Assembly (NCBI GenBank): GCA_964394085.1
Contig: CAYMWF010000002.1
Location: 1 to 64,000, forward strand
Direction of reading: 5' to 3'
Source of the DNA: CAYMWF01 sp964394085 [NCBI: uncultured Gemmatimonadota bacterium]
GTDB lineage: Bacteria; GCA-2686955; CAYMWF01
Length of the DNA stretch: 64,000 nucleotides
The notes beneath the pieces were generated by a model, which saw only the letters and a list, made by a program, of their open reading frames with translations, did no database searches and was not told the origin of the DNA. Each line of letters begins with the position of its first letter. Positions within the stretch are counted from its first letter, which is position 1. Position numbers and translations under genes: made by a program. Of this stretch, positions 34,265-43,259 are shown piece by piece.

Positions 34265-36032
34265 GGTATCGCCTGATTAGTTCACCTGCTATCGGAGCAG
34301 CAACCTCTCCCCCATGACCTGCTTGTTCCACGATAACGGCTATCGATATTTTCGGATTTCCCAGCGGTGCAACACCAACGAACCATGCATGCTCCAGTTC
34401 TGTTTCATTCTGTGCTGTTCCCGTTTTCCCTCCAACCACGATGCCGTCTACAGCTGCAAGATGACCGGTGCCCCCAGGTGATTCTACAACTAAACGCATG
34501 CACTCCATCATTAAATCGAGATTACTCTCAGTGATAGGCAAATGAACCGGGGAAGGTCTTTCAAAGAGAGAAACCTTATCAAAGGCTCGACTCTCGTTTT
34601 TTCTTATCACACGGGGAGGACAATAGATACCACCGTTGGCAACAGTCCCGAATGCGGCCGCCATCTGAAGCGGAGTGACAAGTAGCTCCCCCTGCCCAAT
34701 CGATAAATTGAGAAAATATCCTCTTGTCAGATTGTTTTCTCCGAATTTCCTATCGTACCACCTGATATCCGGAATAAGTCCGCCATTCTCTCCGGGCAAC
34801 TCGATTCCCGTTTTTTCACCCAGGCAGAAGTACCTGGAAAATTCCGCCAGGTTATCCAAATCAAATCGTAAACCCAGGTTGTAATAATAAACGTCACATG
34901 AACGTTCAAAAGCATCAAAAAAGTCCACGGGGCCGTGTCCAGTCAGTTTCCAACATTTGAACGTACGCTTGCCAAGTCGCAATTTTCCCGTGCAAGAAAT
35001 ATGGTTAGATGTTGGTTGGACCCATCCTTCCTCCAAGGCATGAAGCCCTACGATGAGTTTATAGGTGGAACCTGGCGGATATCTACTGGAAATAGCTCTG
35101 TTAAAAAGAGGTTGTGCGGGATCCAAAGTAAGTGTTTCCCATTCTTTATTGGTTATCCCCCCCCCCGAAAAGAGGTTCCCATTATAACTCGGGCTACTCA
35201 CGAGAGCCAGCACATCTCCGGTTTCGGGTTCAACGGCAACGACCGCACCTTCCCACCCCTCAAGAAGACGTTGCGCATGCACTTGTAGTCGGATATCGAT
35301 TGTAAGATTAATTGAAGATCCGGGTACGGGATCGACTGCCTCCCTGCCTTCGAAATCACCAATCCTGTGTCCGCAGGCGTCAACCTCAACAAACGAGATT
35401 CCGTTTTTCCCTCGCAGACGGTTTTCACAACAAAATTCGATACCGCTGACTCCTTTTAAGGAGCGATATGCGTATCCCTGTTTTCTTAACTCCGCCCATT
35501 CATTTCTGCCAATTTCGCCCATGTTACCCAGCAAATGCGAAGTGGAGTATGGATAACGGTAATATCTGACTGGTTCAGCCTCAATCCCAATGCCGGGAAG
35601 TTGCGGAAGGTGTTCCTTTAAAACACAAACTTCAGAAAAACGTAAATCTCGGAACAACCGGAATCCCTCGATACTCATCCCACTTTTCAGATCATCTAAA
35701 ACCGGATTTATCAAGGATTCAGCTTTACACGGAATGAGACTGCAGATTCTGTTCAATGTGGACTCTAGCTTGGATTTGTCATGATCGAACAAATATATCG
35801 AATAAGAAGGTCGATTTTCAGCCAGTACATTCCCGTTTCTATCTGTGATTAGCCCCCTGGGTGCAAGTAATGTGTGCGTGCGGAGACGGTTCTTATCAGA
35901 AATTGTGCGGAATTGTTCGTGTTTTATTACCTGGAGAAAGAAAAGACGCGACGCGAGCACTGCAAAAAAAATAAGCACAAATACTCTGTGAGTATTTGCA
36001 TTATTCTTCATCTGGAATTTGTAATCTGCCAC
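34239..36032 (-). CDS. mrdA: penicillin-binding protein 2 (elongation transpeptidase)
   Basis: PBP2 crosslinks peptidoglycan in the elongasome together with RodA. One membrane segment lies near residue 20, then the pedestal (RGLITDRNGNVLAENRPSY) and the transpeptidase domain with SxxK in YPPGSTYKLI, SxN-like in FERSCDVYYYN (Ser-Cys-Asp, common in PBP2) and KTG in VVGGKTGTAQ. The 597 residues are normal. The start is a GTG at 36032 with AAGGA six bases upstream, overlapping mreD by 32 bases; ATG 36011 is an alternative without a site. Confidence 0.95.
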   Translation of the reverse strand: MADYKFQMKNNANTHRVFVLIFFAVLASRLFFLQVIKHEQFRTISDKNRLRTHTLLAPRGLITDRNGNVLAENRPSYSIYLFDHDKSKLESTLNRICSLIPCKAESLINPVLDDLKSGMSIEGFRLFRDLRFSEVCVLKEHLPQLPGIGIEAEPVRYYRYPYSTSHLLGNMGEIGRNEWAELRKQGYAYRSLKGVSGIEFCCENRLRGKNGISFVEVDACGHRIGDFEGREAVDPVPGSSINLTIDIRLQVHAQRLLEGWEGAVVAVEPETGDVLALVSSPSYNGNLFSGGGITNKEWETLTLDPAQPLFNRAISSRYPPGSTYKLIVGLHALEEGWVQPTSNHISCTGKLRLGKRTFKCWKLTGHGPVDFFDAFERSCDVYYYNLGLRFDLDNLAEFSRYFCLGEKTGIELPGENGGLIPDIRWYDRKFGENNLTRGYFLNLSIGQGELLVTPLQMAAAFGTVANGGIYCPPRVIRKNESRAFDKVSLFERPSPVHLPITESNLDLMMECMRLVVESPGGTGHLAAVDGIVVGGKTGTAQNETELEHAWFVGVAPLGNPKISIAVIVEQAGHGGEVAAPIAGELIRRYLDQNIQDI

Positions 36033-36534
36033 GCATCATCCTTCCAGAAAGTAACTCGACAGTTGGAATGAGGAACAAAGCAAGAACCGTTGTCCAGATA
36101 GCGCAGGGTATAGAGTTCGAAAAGAATCGTGATAGTATAGAAGTTAAATCGATCTTTCCCGTAATAACGAAAACTATCAAGTCCCTGATACAATACATTA
36201 AGAAAACAAAAATCAGCCGGTTCAGCAATCGCTCTCTGTAGATGCGGGAAGAAATACTCGAAACTACGTAAGAACAGATAATTAATCCAAGAGCATTCAA
36301 TCCGAACCACCCGGGATTGAATAAATCGAGCAGTAATCCGGACACAAATGCAAATATCAGTGATGAAGTTGTTCTGAATTCAAGACTGAACAAGGTTACA
36401 AGGATAAGCAGGAAATCCGGTCTGAGATCAAAAACGGAGAATGCCGATATTATTGTCGAGGTTTGTAAAAGGATGAGGATATACGCAAAAACATAATACA
36501 GCAATTGATGTATCAACGCACAATCTCCGGCCAT
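36001..36534 (-). CDS. mreD: rod shape-determining protein MreD
   Basis: MreD is a small inner-membrane protein of the elongasome. The 177 residues have five to six membrane segments, with the family-like RPDFLLILVTLFSLEFR near residue 38 and LIFAFVSGLLLDLFNPGWFGLNAL near residue 60 that carry the conserved Asp and Gly. It overlaps mreC by 22 bases and mrdA by 32 bases. Its identity rests on this order as well as on sequence, since MreD is weakly conserved. Confidence 0.9.
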   Translation of the reverse strand: MAGDCALIHQLLYYVFAYILILLQTSTIISAFSVFDLRPDFLLILVTLFSLEFRTTSSLIFAFVSGLLLDLFNPGWFGLNALGLIICSYVVSSISSRIYRERLLNRLIFVFLMYCIRDLIVFVITGKIDLTSILSRFFSNSIPCAIWTTVLALFLIPTVELLSGRMMRGRLQIPDEE

Positions 36535-37397
36535 CCCAAACTAATCGAATCAGTGTCCCCGGATATGAATTTCTGTCCTGAGGGAGAGAATGAGGTCAGA
36601 GGTGTTGCAGGTAGTTGTTCAACAACAACTAGAACGTCTTCTAGATCTCCAAGAGTTGAAGAGGGAGAATATTCTACATGCATGAACATCCCTGACCGGT
36701 CCGATTTAACTTCGCTGACTCTGCCGACTGCAATTCCTCTAGGGAAAGCTCCGCCGTATCCTGTTGTCAGCAAGAGTTCACCCGCTTTTATTCCACTTCT
36801 TCGTTGAATATTCTCTACCAGGTACCCCTTGCTAGATGACCACCGGGCAATTCCAAGCGTCCTGCAATCTTTTGCATATACACTGACCTGCATGGCAGGA
36901 TCGCTTAATAGTATTACAACGGACGAGGACGGGAAAACGGTTTTAATTCTCCCGATCAAGCCATCAGGAGTAACCACTGCCATCCCAGGTCGAAGATTAT
37001 CGTGAGCACCCCGATTGAGGAACAGCGAAGCATCAACGATACCCCCGGAGCGTGCATAAATCCGAGCAACCCGCAGATCGATATCAGCTCTCTCTTTAAA
37101 CAACAATAGCCTGCGTAGCCGGTGATTCTCAGCTTTCAACTGTGATAATTCGAGTGTTTCCAATCCTAGGATTGTAGTCTTTTTCAACAGTTCCCGATTG
37201 CGGTCGCCAAGATCTGTAAGATATGTAATAAACGAGATTGAGCGATGCAACGGCAAGAATGCATATCTTCCGACACTCGATGCCGTTGATATTTTTATTT
37301 CATCAGGAAGATTTAACAATAAAACGCAAAGAAGGATTAAACCCAAAAAAACGATGCGGTCTCTGTTTCTATTCCAGAAAATACCCAGTGCTTCCAT
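36513..37397 (-). CDS. mreC: rod shape-determining protein MreC
   Basis: MreC is a bitopic periplasmic scaffold that activates PBP2. Residues 14-32 are the membrane anchor (IVFLGLILLCVLLLNL). A coiled coil follows (about 65-100, LLKKTTILGLETLELSQLKAE). The two beta-barrel domains show DASLFLNRGAHDNLRPGMAVVTPDGLIGRI and LLTTGYGGAFPRGIAVGRV, the family signatures. The 294 residues are normal. It lies 73 bases behind mreB. Confidence 0.94.
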   Translation of the reverse strand: MEALGIFWNRNRDRIVFLGLILLCVLLLNLPDEIKISTASSVGRYAFLPLHRSISFITYLTDLGDRNRELLKKTTILGLETLELSQLKAENHRLRRLLLFKERADIDLRVARIYARSGGIVDASLFLNRGAHDNLRPGMAVVTPDGLIGRIKTVFPSSSVVILLSDPAMQVSVYAKDCRTLGIARWSSSKGYLVENIQRRSGIKAGELLLTTGYGGAFPRGIAVGRVSEVKSDRSGMFMHVEYSPSSTLGDLEDVLVVVEQLPATPLTSFSPSGQKFISGDTDSISLGWPEIVR

Positions 37398-37470
37398 TGT
37401 ATATATTAGGATCGATCATGGTTGAATCTGGCTGGAATACGTTGTAGATACGAAATCTGGTTAAAGGATA

Positions 37471-38508
37471 TCAAGAACGACGGCTATACATCAGAACATT
37501 TTCATATGCTGCCATGTTATCGAGGATTTTCCCTGTACCGCGAACAACACATGTCAAAGGATCCTCAACCACATTTACCGGGAGATTAGTTTCTTCCCTT
37601 ACTAAAGCATCAAGTCCCCTCAAAAGGGATCCCCCGCCACTCATCACAATTCCTCTATCAACAATATCCGCAGCCAATTCTGGAGGAGTCTTCTCAAGGG
37701 CTTCTCTTACCGCATCAACAATTGAATTGACCGCCTCCCTGAGAGCTTCCCGAATTTCAACAGAGTTCAAGATCAGTGTTTTTGGTATACCAGTGAGCAA
37801 GTCCCGCCCCTTGACTTCCATCTCCATTTCTGTTTCGAGTGGAAAGGCAGATCCTATTTTTATCTTAATTGCTTCCGCAGTTTGATGACCAATGAGAAGA
37901 TTATATGTTTTCCTTACATATTGAACAACCGCCTCGTCCATCTCGTCGCCTGCAACTCTGATCGATGTCGAGCTTACTATGCCGGATAGAGCGATAATGG
38001 CGATCTCAGTGGTGCCGCCACCCACATCGATTACCATATTCCCGGAAGGCTCTGCAACCGGCAGACCCACTCCAATCGCAGCGGCAATGGGTTCTGCGAT
38101 GAGGAAGACAGAACGTGCCCCAACTCTTTCGGCAGAATCACGAACAGCTCTTTTTTCTACCTCTGTAATGCCGGATGGAACGCTGATGATAATCCGTGGT
38201 CTTACGAGAAATCTTCGCCTCTGGACTTGGCGAATGAATTCACGCAACATCTCATCAGCAATCTCGAAGTCTGCAATGACACCATCTTTTAATGGTCTGA
38301 CAGCATCAATTTCCCCTGGTGTGCGTCCCAACATTCTTTTCGCTGAATGCCCGACGGCAATCACTTTCTTATCATGCTTGGTAATAGCAACAACAGAAGG
38401 TTCGTTGAGAACTATACCCTTACCCTTAACGTAAACAAGTGTATTTGCAGTACCTAGGTCGATGCCAACATCATTTGACACAAAACCGACCAGCGAGGTC
38501 AGGCTCAA
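37471..38508 (-). CDS. mreB: rod shape-determining protein MreB
   Basis: MreB is the actin-like filament that guides lateral wall growth. The 345 residues hold the phosphate 1 motif [14 protein letters not shown], the connect and phosphate 2 regions ([30 protein letters not shown]) and the adenosine motif [17 protein letters not shown]. It begins at a TTG at 38508 with AAGGAGGAG directly upstream, giving the typical [15 protein letters not shown] start; the open frame continues to 38598 but that part is not MreB. A promoter lies at 38556-38584. It leads the shape operon. Confidence 0.96.
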   Translation of the reverse strand: MSLTSLVGFVSNDVGIDLGTANTLVYVKGKGIVLNEPSVVAITKHDKKVIAVGHSAKRMLGRTPGEIDAVRPLKDGVIADFEIADEMLREFIRQVQRRRFLVRPRIIISVPSGITEVEKRAVRDSAERVGARSVFLIAEPIAAAIGVGLPVAEPSGNMVIDVGGGTTEIAIIALSGIVSSTSIRVAGDEMDEAVVQYVRKTYNLLIGHQTAEAIKIKIGSAFPLETEMEMEVKGRDLLTGIPKTLILNSVEIREALREAVNSIVDAVREALEKTPPELAADIVDRGIVMSGGGSLLRGLDALVREETNLPVNVVEDPLTCVVRGTGKILDNMAAYENVLMYSRRS

Positions 38509-38555
38509 TGGCTCCTCCTTATCGATGGAAATCTTCCACCACCCGAGAAGTGGAA

Positions 38556-38584
38556 AATATAGAAAAGCAACCAGTGTTTTGCAA
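38556..38584 (-). promoter_or_regulatory. sigma-70 promoter of the mreB operon
   Basis: On the minus strand TTGCAA (38579-38584) and TATATT (38556-38561) are separated by 17 bases, with four and five of six consensus bases. Transcription would start near 38549 and give a leader of about 41 bases to the TTG start of mreB. Confidence 0.6.
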
Positions 38585-38679
38585 CAATAAAGAAGCAATA
38601 CTTCGGTTCCCCGCGGCTATCATGGATAAAAGTGGAGAAAGAGCTTTATCCTCCTAAAACGGATACGAGTAAATTTAAT

Positions 38680-38717
38680 CAGAAATTAAATCGGCGGCCG
38701 GTGGTCAGGCGGCCGCC
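38680..38717 (-). terminator. terminator behind the agarase-like gene
   Basis: GC-rich arms GGCGGCCG (38693-38700) and CGGCCGCC (38710-38717) with a nine-base loop are followed on the minus strand by an AT-rich stretch (GATTTAATTTC). A second hairpin with 7-base arms GTCCGAC/GTCGGAC lies at 38749-38767, closer to the stop of the gene. Together they separate that gene from mreB. Confidence 0.65.
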
Positions 38718-38781
38718 TGATGAGGAGAAGAATGGAGGATGCTTTGGTGTCCGACACTAGGTCGGACGTTCCAGTGGTTGC

Positions 38782-40188
38782 TTAGTATGTTTTATCGCTC
38801 AATTGGACATTATTAATTGTCCGACCATGATCCATGGCTATATCGTAAATATATTGGTTTATCAGGGCCATCTCGTCCGTCATATCCTCGTAAACCGTTG
38901 TAGTAATAGGATCGACTACCCCCCAGTTGTGCCAGATGTCTCCGTGATCGTAAAATGAATGCCAGCACAAACCGACAATGTTCTTGATTCGTGCCTCCAC
39001 ACTCACCAGATTCGCATATGCCAGACCCCGATCACGTTGTGTGGGCACTTCCGGATAAGGTTCATTATTAAACCCGGTGTCTGCCCCCATGAAACAGAAC
39101 GAAACATGAATCATGGGTTTTTTATACCTTTCGGATAGCATGTTCCAGGTTTCGACCCAAGGTTCTTCCGGGTAATGGATGAAACAAAGCACATCAGAAT
39201 GTTCGGCCGCTTTATCGATAGCTTGCGGACAAGCCCAAAAACTACTCAACCTCGCACCCAGAATCAGGTGGTTCGGGTCATACTTTTCTATTTTCTCCCT
39301 GGTAGTAAGAAAGAACTTTTCTTCAAGTCGCATTAAGAAGTTTGTTCGATCCGGAAGTACTAATTGGAGTGAATCAACATGCTGAAGCTCATCGAAACTA
39401 TTTAAATCGAACCCGAGCGAATCGAAATAGACTGCATTAAAATCTTCCACCGATTCGTATAATGATTCCATACACGCCTGGAACTCAAGTTTTCCCGCGG
39501 CACCGGCTTCTAATGAAATAATCCGATCTATCCAGAGTGACCGCGGTTTAAGTGAAAATTCAGGCTCACTCCCAACAAAGTAACCCATGAGGTACGGATT
39601 GTCGAACAACCTTGAGCATACCAATTCCGCGCGATAATCTGCCGTTTCCTCCCATTCGGTCGAAAATACATCCGGGAAACGCTCGGCGCGCGGATTGTAT
39701 CCATCTTTTCTAAGTGTTGCGCTGTTCGCCCAGTTATGAATAAAATGGATTATCTTAGTAAACGGTTTTTTCGAATGAATATAGAATCGTGTATCCCCCC
39801 ACATTTCCGGTCGCATCTCGTCGCCGATGTTGCATCCACCGCCCCACCCCGTAAAACCGGCATCCCCGGCTATTTGATTCACGTGTTGCAACCAAAGATG
39901 TTTTGATGATCCGTACACATCTTCGAACTGATCCCCGGATAAAAACCTGTAGTCGTCCAGACTTGTATTATTAATTCCGAGGTAGTAGAATGGATGGCCT
40001 TCCGGCGTGATGAGCCACCATCTGCCGCAAAGTGTATCCACCCGGAAAAATCCGGTAGCTTCAGTTTCGAATTCTGTCCATCCTCCGAATTCATCCAGCT
40101 CGTATCCAGAGGTAACTCCGGCAAGCAGACAGATCACCGAAAGAACCGGAATTATCCCTGTCGTTCCAATTAGGTGTTTTCCTCGCAT
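38782..40188 (-). CDS. secreted agarase-like glycoside hydrolase (clan A type), possibly without nucleophile
   Basis: A 468-residue exported protein with a signal peptide (IIPVLSVICLLAGVTSG). The fold appears to be a TIM barrel like beta-agarases: GRWWLITPEGHPFYYLGIN at the start, LMGYFVGSEPEFSL near residue 210 where agarases have an Asn-Glu acid/base, PTQRDRGLAYANLV, and the closing segment VGLCWHSFYDHGDIWHNWGVVD. Where I expect the nucleophile Glu (motif like SEYGF) the sequence reads VSFCF, so activity is doubtful. The ATG at 40188 has GGAGG six bases upstream. It sits alone between the polysaccharide cluster and the shape operon. Confidence 0.7.
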   Translation of the reverse strand: MRGKHLIGTTGIIPVLSVICLLAGVTSGYELDEFGGWTEFETEATGFFRVDTLCGRWWLITPEGHPFYYLGINNTSLDDYRFLSGDQFEDVYGSSKHLWLQHVNQIAGDAGFTGWGGGCNIGDEMRPEMWGDTRFYIHSKKPFTKIIHFIHNWANSATLRKDGYNPRAERFPDVFSTEWEETADYRAELVCSRLFDNPYLMGYFVGSEPEFSLKPRSLWIDRIISLEAGAAGKLEFQACMESLYESVEDFNAVYFDSLGFDLNSFDELQHVDSLQLVLPDRTNFLMRLEEKFFLTTREKIEKYDPNHLILGARLSSFWACPQAIDKAAEHSDVLCFIHYPEEPWVETWNMLSERYKKPMIHVSFCFMGADTGFNNEPYPEVPTQRDRGLAYANLVSVEARIKNIVGLCWHSFYDHGDIWHNWGVVDPITTTVYEDMTDEMALINQYIYDIAMDHGRTINNVQLSDKTY

Positions 40189-40687
40189 CATGGGCCTCCT
40201 CGGTTCCATATGGAAAATACAACCAGGGACTTTCCTTGCATAACCTGTACCAATACCTCAGCCATATTTCACATTGCGCGTATTTCCCGTAACGCAAGAT
40301 AAAATTTGTATTTACATTCCAACAGCTACTTATTAATAAATTTTCGTTCCGGAGGGAAAAGCACAACAATTAAACATTCAGATATTAGTCAGCCACTTAA
40401 TTCCGGCGTAACGTGTTTTTACTCAATATATTACACAAGTGCGCAACTTTTGAACACCTATTCCAATATTTGATTGTCGTGTGTCCAGGGAAGGGTGGTA
40501 ACACCTACTTCGATGAATTTGAAACAATCCGGGTGAATGATCTCAAGATCAGGAACCCGACTCACTCACGCATACACGCATATGAAAATGCTTGGAATCG
40601 TGCATTTCGGCATCATGTTTTGGAGAAGCAAACCATACTTTGTTCATTGTAGAAGAGAGGTAAAAACTGAGGATACAATCGATAGAG
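40189..40687. other. intergenic region, nothing supported
   Basis: About 500 bases between the export gene wza and the agarase-like gene. Open frames on the plus strand near 40413-40770 lack binding sites and homology. Short inverted repeats occur (for example TGATCTCAAGATCA near 40530), but none with a T run. I see no RNA gene. Confidence 0.5.
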
Positions 40688-41338
40688 TCAGATCTGACGA
40701 ATTATCAGGAAAAGGAGTGAAAGTGTTGCAGAAGTCGCTAAAACCATCCAACGATATTCCATCCAGCTGAATCTTTTCTGAGGAATATAGATAATGTCAC
40801 CATCTTTCGCATCAAGATCATGCTCGACCATGCCATCTTCTATAAGCACCTGCATATCAACAGCAATATGGATGACACCCTCACCCTCACCTTCACACCG
40901 TCGCAGGACTTTCACATTCTTCAAGTCCGCATTTTCCCTTGGTCCGGCTGCAAGAGACAGGCATTTCGATAGTTTGAAACCCTTTGTTAAAGGATATGTT
41001 CCGGGTTGAAAGACTTCACCGATCACTGAGACCCGAGCTCCCTGAAATCCCGACAAGGTTACGTTGACTACCGGATTCTGAAAATAACGTTTATATTTTT
41101 CAGTAAGTAATACAGATACAGCGCTGCTCGTGCGCCCGGCAACTTCAACATATCCCACCAGGTTAAAATCTACACCGCCATCCGGATCGACAACATATTC
41201 TCTTGATAATTCGTCATGTTCCCAGATAAAAACATGAATCCGGTCATTCTCACCGATCAGATACTGCTGTTCTCCTTGTGACATTGCCTGGGTACAAATC
41301 AGGAATGTCAGAAAACAAACAAACACTCCATATTTCAT
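40688..41338 (-). CDS. polysaccharide biosynthesis/export protein (Wza-like)
   Basis: This is an outer-membrane export protein of the Wza/GfcE family. It has a signal peptide (FVCFLTFLICTQAMS), the polysaccharide export domain (YLIGENDRIHVFIWEHDELSREYVVDPDGGVDFNLVG, about residues 25-110) and one SLBB domain (VSVIGEVFQPGTYPL, about 110-185). Residues 192-212 form a C-terminal hydrophobic segment. At 216 residues it is shorter than Wza of E. coli (about 380), which has more SLBB repeats, but such short forms are common outside Proteobacteria. It is the last gene of the export set behind Wzz and two small membrane proteins. Confidence 0.9.
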   Translation of the reverse strand: MKYGVFVCFLTFLICTQAMSQGEQQYLIGENDRIHVFIWEHDELSREYVVDPDGGVDFNLVGYVEVAGRTSSAVSVLLTEKYKRYFQNPVVNVTLSGFQGARVSVIGEVFQPGTYPLTKGFKLSKCLSLAAGPRENADLKNVKVLRRCEGEGEGVIHIAVDMQVLIEDGMVEHDLDAKDGDIIYIPQKRFSWMEYRWMVLATSATLSLLFLIIRQI

Positions 41339-41363
41339 GTGTTCTTCTCCGGGGCGAATAGCT

Positions 41364-41642
41364 TCATAGTAAAATCTTCAATAGAAGCCTGTTTCCAAAT
41401 TTAATAAACGCAAAGAGGATTACCGATATCAATACATAGAAGACACAAATGTCAAAAATCAAGTGTTTCTGTTGTGTCTTTCGCTTCTTTATTTCATCTT
41501 CGAGGGAATCTCGCTCTATCCACCTGTTTAAATAAAAGACTTTACCACTTCCTTCTTCAGTCGTTGCAATTTTTCCAACTGATTCCCGCAGCGTTTTGCG
41601 GGTATGACTTCTGAAGGTTGTTATATATTCTTCCAGGTTCAT
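41364..41642 (-). CDS. small membrane protein in the polysaccharide export operon
   Basis: A 92-residue protein I do not recognise. Residues 1-60 are charged (LEEYITTFRSHTRKTLRESVGK, DSLEDEIKKRKTQQK) and residues 63-82 are one membrane helix (FDICVFYVLISVILFAFI), followed by a short basic end, so the long part probably faces the cytoplasm. The ATG at 41642 follows AAAGAGGAAA. It lies 17 bases behind a second small membrane gene and 25 bases in front of wza. A role in assembling or regulating the Wzz-Wza export machine is inferred from position only. Confidence 0.65.
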   Translation of the reverse strand: MNLEEYITTFRSHTRKTLRESVGKIATTEEGSGKVFYLNRWIERDSLEDEIKKRKTQQKHLIFDICVFYVLISVILFAFIKFGNRLLLKILL

Positions 41643-41659
41643 AGATTTCCTCTTTTTAC

Positions 41660-41929
41660 TTATTTATAAAAAAGCGTAATAAATGCGTAAACGATCCAGA
41701 TTGAAACTGCCGAGATCAGACCACCTACAATTATTCCACCAATATACTCGAGATAGTTCCGGCTGACCTCCAGCGGCATTTCCTTCTCCTCCGGTACCAT
41801 TCCGGATTTAATGCTCTCATCATGAAGTTCCCTGAAAATCGACGAAAGTTCCTCTTCGACAATCCTTCTTCTGAAATTAGTAGAAATCAAATAATTACCT
41901 CGCTCGTTCACTTGGGATATAGAGAACAT
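41660..41929 (-). CDS. second small membrane protein in the polysaccharide export operon
   Basis: A protein of about 75 to 107 residues, not recognised. It has a charged N-terminal part (RRRIVEEELSSIFRELHDES, PEEKEMPLEVSRNYLEY) and one C-terminal membrane segment (GGIIVGGLISAVSIWIVYAFITLF). The start is uncertain: ATG 41983 lies deep in the Wzz gene, ATG 41929 overlaps its end by 35 bases without a site, and a TTG at 41890 stands four bases behind the Wzz stop with GAGCGAGG in front. The same layout as the next gene suggests a related topology, although the sequences do not align clearly. Confidence 0.55.
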   Translation of the reverse strand: MFSISQVNERGNYLISTNFRRRIVEEELSSIFRELHDESIKSGMVPEEKEMPLEVSRNYLEYIGGIIVGGLISAVSIWIVYAFITLFYK

Positions 41930-43259
41930 CTTCAGGTAAATACAACGGATGTCTTCTTGTTCTGCCTGCCTGATATATCGCAATCAGAAATGATACTATT
42001 ATACCAAGGATCAGACTGACGAGGATATTTATAGATAAAACCGGAAACTTAGGCTTTGTCGGTAAATCCGGCGGAGAGACAAGCTGGAACGTCTCGAATT
42101 CCCGTAAAACCTGGAGCTCAACTTCCTCAAGGTGAGCCTCTAACGACCGAACAATTCGTGCATATTTCAGCTTCTCCCTTTCCAGGGATGTTAATTCCGC
42201 GTTCAACTCGGGATGATGTTCGATATGCCCTTCTAACTCTTGCAATCGAATATTTGCAGCTTCTTTAGCAGCTTCTCCAGCCTCGAGATTAACCATGGTT
42301 TCGATGAGGTTTCCAGCCAATTTCTCATGAATCGGGTTCAATCCATCAGTGCGAACACCAATCACGCGGTCCAACTCCGATGCAAGCTTCTTATGAATCT
42401 CAACGATTCTATTATTCAGTTCGATGACTTTTGGATGTTCACCTGTATAATGTTCTGCGAATGACTGAAGCTGGATTTCCGCTGTCAGCAGGTCCAGCCT
42501 TAATTGTACAACCACTGGATCTGCAGCGATCTGAGCTTCAGAGATATTAACCTCTGCCTCTGCCAATTCGCGTTGTATCGCGTTTACCCGGGCTTTGTGC
42601 TCTTCAACCTTTATTTCGATTTTTGCCAGGTCCTGTTCGATTTGGTATTTCTGACCGATCAGGATTACTATTTCTTCTGCGGGTTTGGCGATACCATGTT
42701 CTTTTAGAAATGAGTTGAGTTTTTGTTGAGCATCCAGGAAAAGTTCATTGTGCTTTAGGAGTTCGGATTTTATAAAAACCATACTCTTCCTAGTGGCTGT
42801 AAGGGATATTTCTCGGAAAACTTCATTGATAGTTTGAAAATAGATCTCCGCCAATTTTACAGCACGCTCGGGATTACGGTCATAAACATAAATGGTATAT
42901 ACACCGGAGGGATCCTGACTTACATCAAAATCAATTTTTTTACTTTCACCCGCCTCTTCCAGCTTCGTAAGCAGGCTTTTTCTGAAAACGGGCTCCTTGA
43001 TAATTTTGAACATACTTTTAATAATATCAGTACCCAGAACCGGAATAATCGGTCTCACAACATCCTGAGCGGGGGATGTGGAAATCCCGAATACAGATCG
43101 ATTAGCTGGAAAATAAAATGAAACGCTGGCTTGATAAATAGCGGGAGAGAACCATGTAAACAAGACGGAAAGTAGTACTATGCCGATCAGCAGACCGAAA
43201 AAGAAACGTCGGTGTAATACAAGCTGATCGCCAATATCGCTGATTGTCATTAATCTCAT
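41895..43259 (-). CDS. chain-length determinant / polysaccharide co-polymerase (Wzz/GumC)
   Basis: This inner-membrane protein sets the length of the polymer and links polymerisation to export. A first membrane segment (LLIGIVLLSVLFTWF, about residues 23-40) is followed by the Wzz domain (YQASVSFYFPANR), a long periplasmic coiled coil (about 160-370, with QLRLDLLTAEIQLQSFAEHYTGEHPKVIELNNRI), and a second membrane segment behind PPDLPTKPKFPVLSINILVSLILGI. There is no tyrosine-kinase domain, so the P-loop kinase of longer GumC-BceF proteins is missing. The ATG at 43259 overlaps the polymerase gene by four bases. Confidence 0.92.
   Translation of the reverse strand: MRLMTISDIGDQLVLHRRFFFGLLIGIVLLSVLFTWFSPAIYQASVSFYFPANRSVFGISTSPAQDVVRPIIPVLGTDIIKSMFKIIKEPVFRKSLLTKLEEAGESKKIDFDVSQDPSGVYTIYVYDRNPERAVKLAEIYFQTINEVFREISLTATRKSMVFIKSELLKHNELFLDAQQKLNSFLKEHGIAKPAEEIVILIGQKYQIEQDLAKIEIKVEEHKARVNAIQRELAEAEVNISEAQIAADPVVVQLRLDLLTAEIQLQSFAEHYTGEHPKVIELNNRIVEIHKKLASELDRVIGVRTDGLNPIHEKLAGNLIETMVNLEAGEAAKEAANIRLQELEGHIEHHPELNAELTSLEREKLKYARIVRSLEAHLEEVELQVLREFETFQLVSPPDLPTKPKFPVLSINILVSLILGIIVSFLIAIYQAGRTRRHPLYLPEDVLYIPSERAR

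Noticed and set aside
40690-40720. Palindrome GTCAGATCTGAC near the wza stop as a terminator
   Set aside because: The arms leave no room for a loop and no T run follows.
40413-40770. Two plus-strand frames of about 78 codons in the gap behind wza
   Set aside because: They have no binding site or recognisable domain, and the second runs into the wza coding region.
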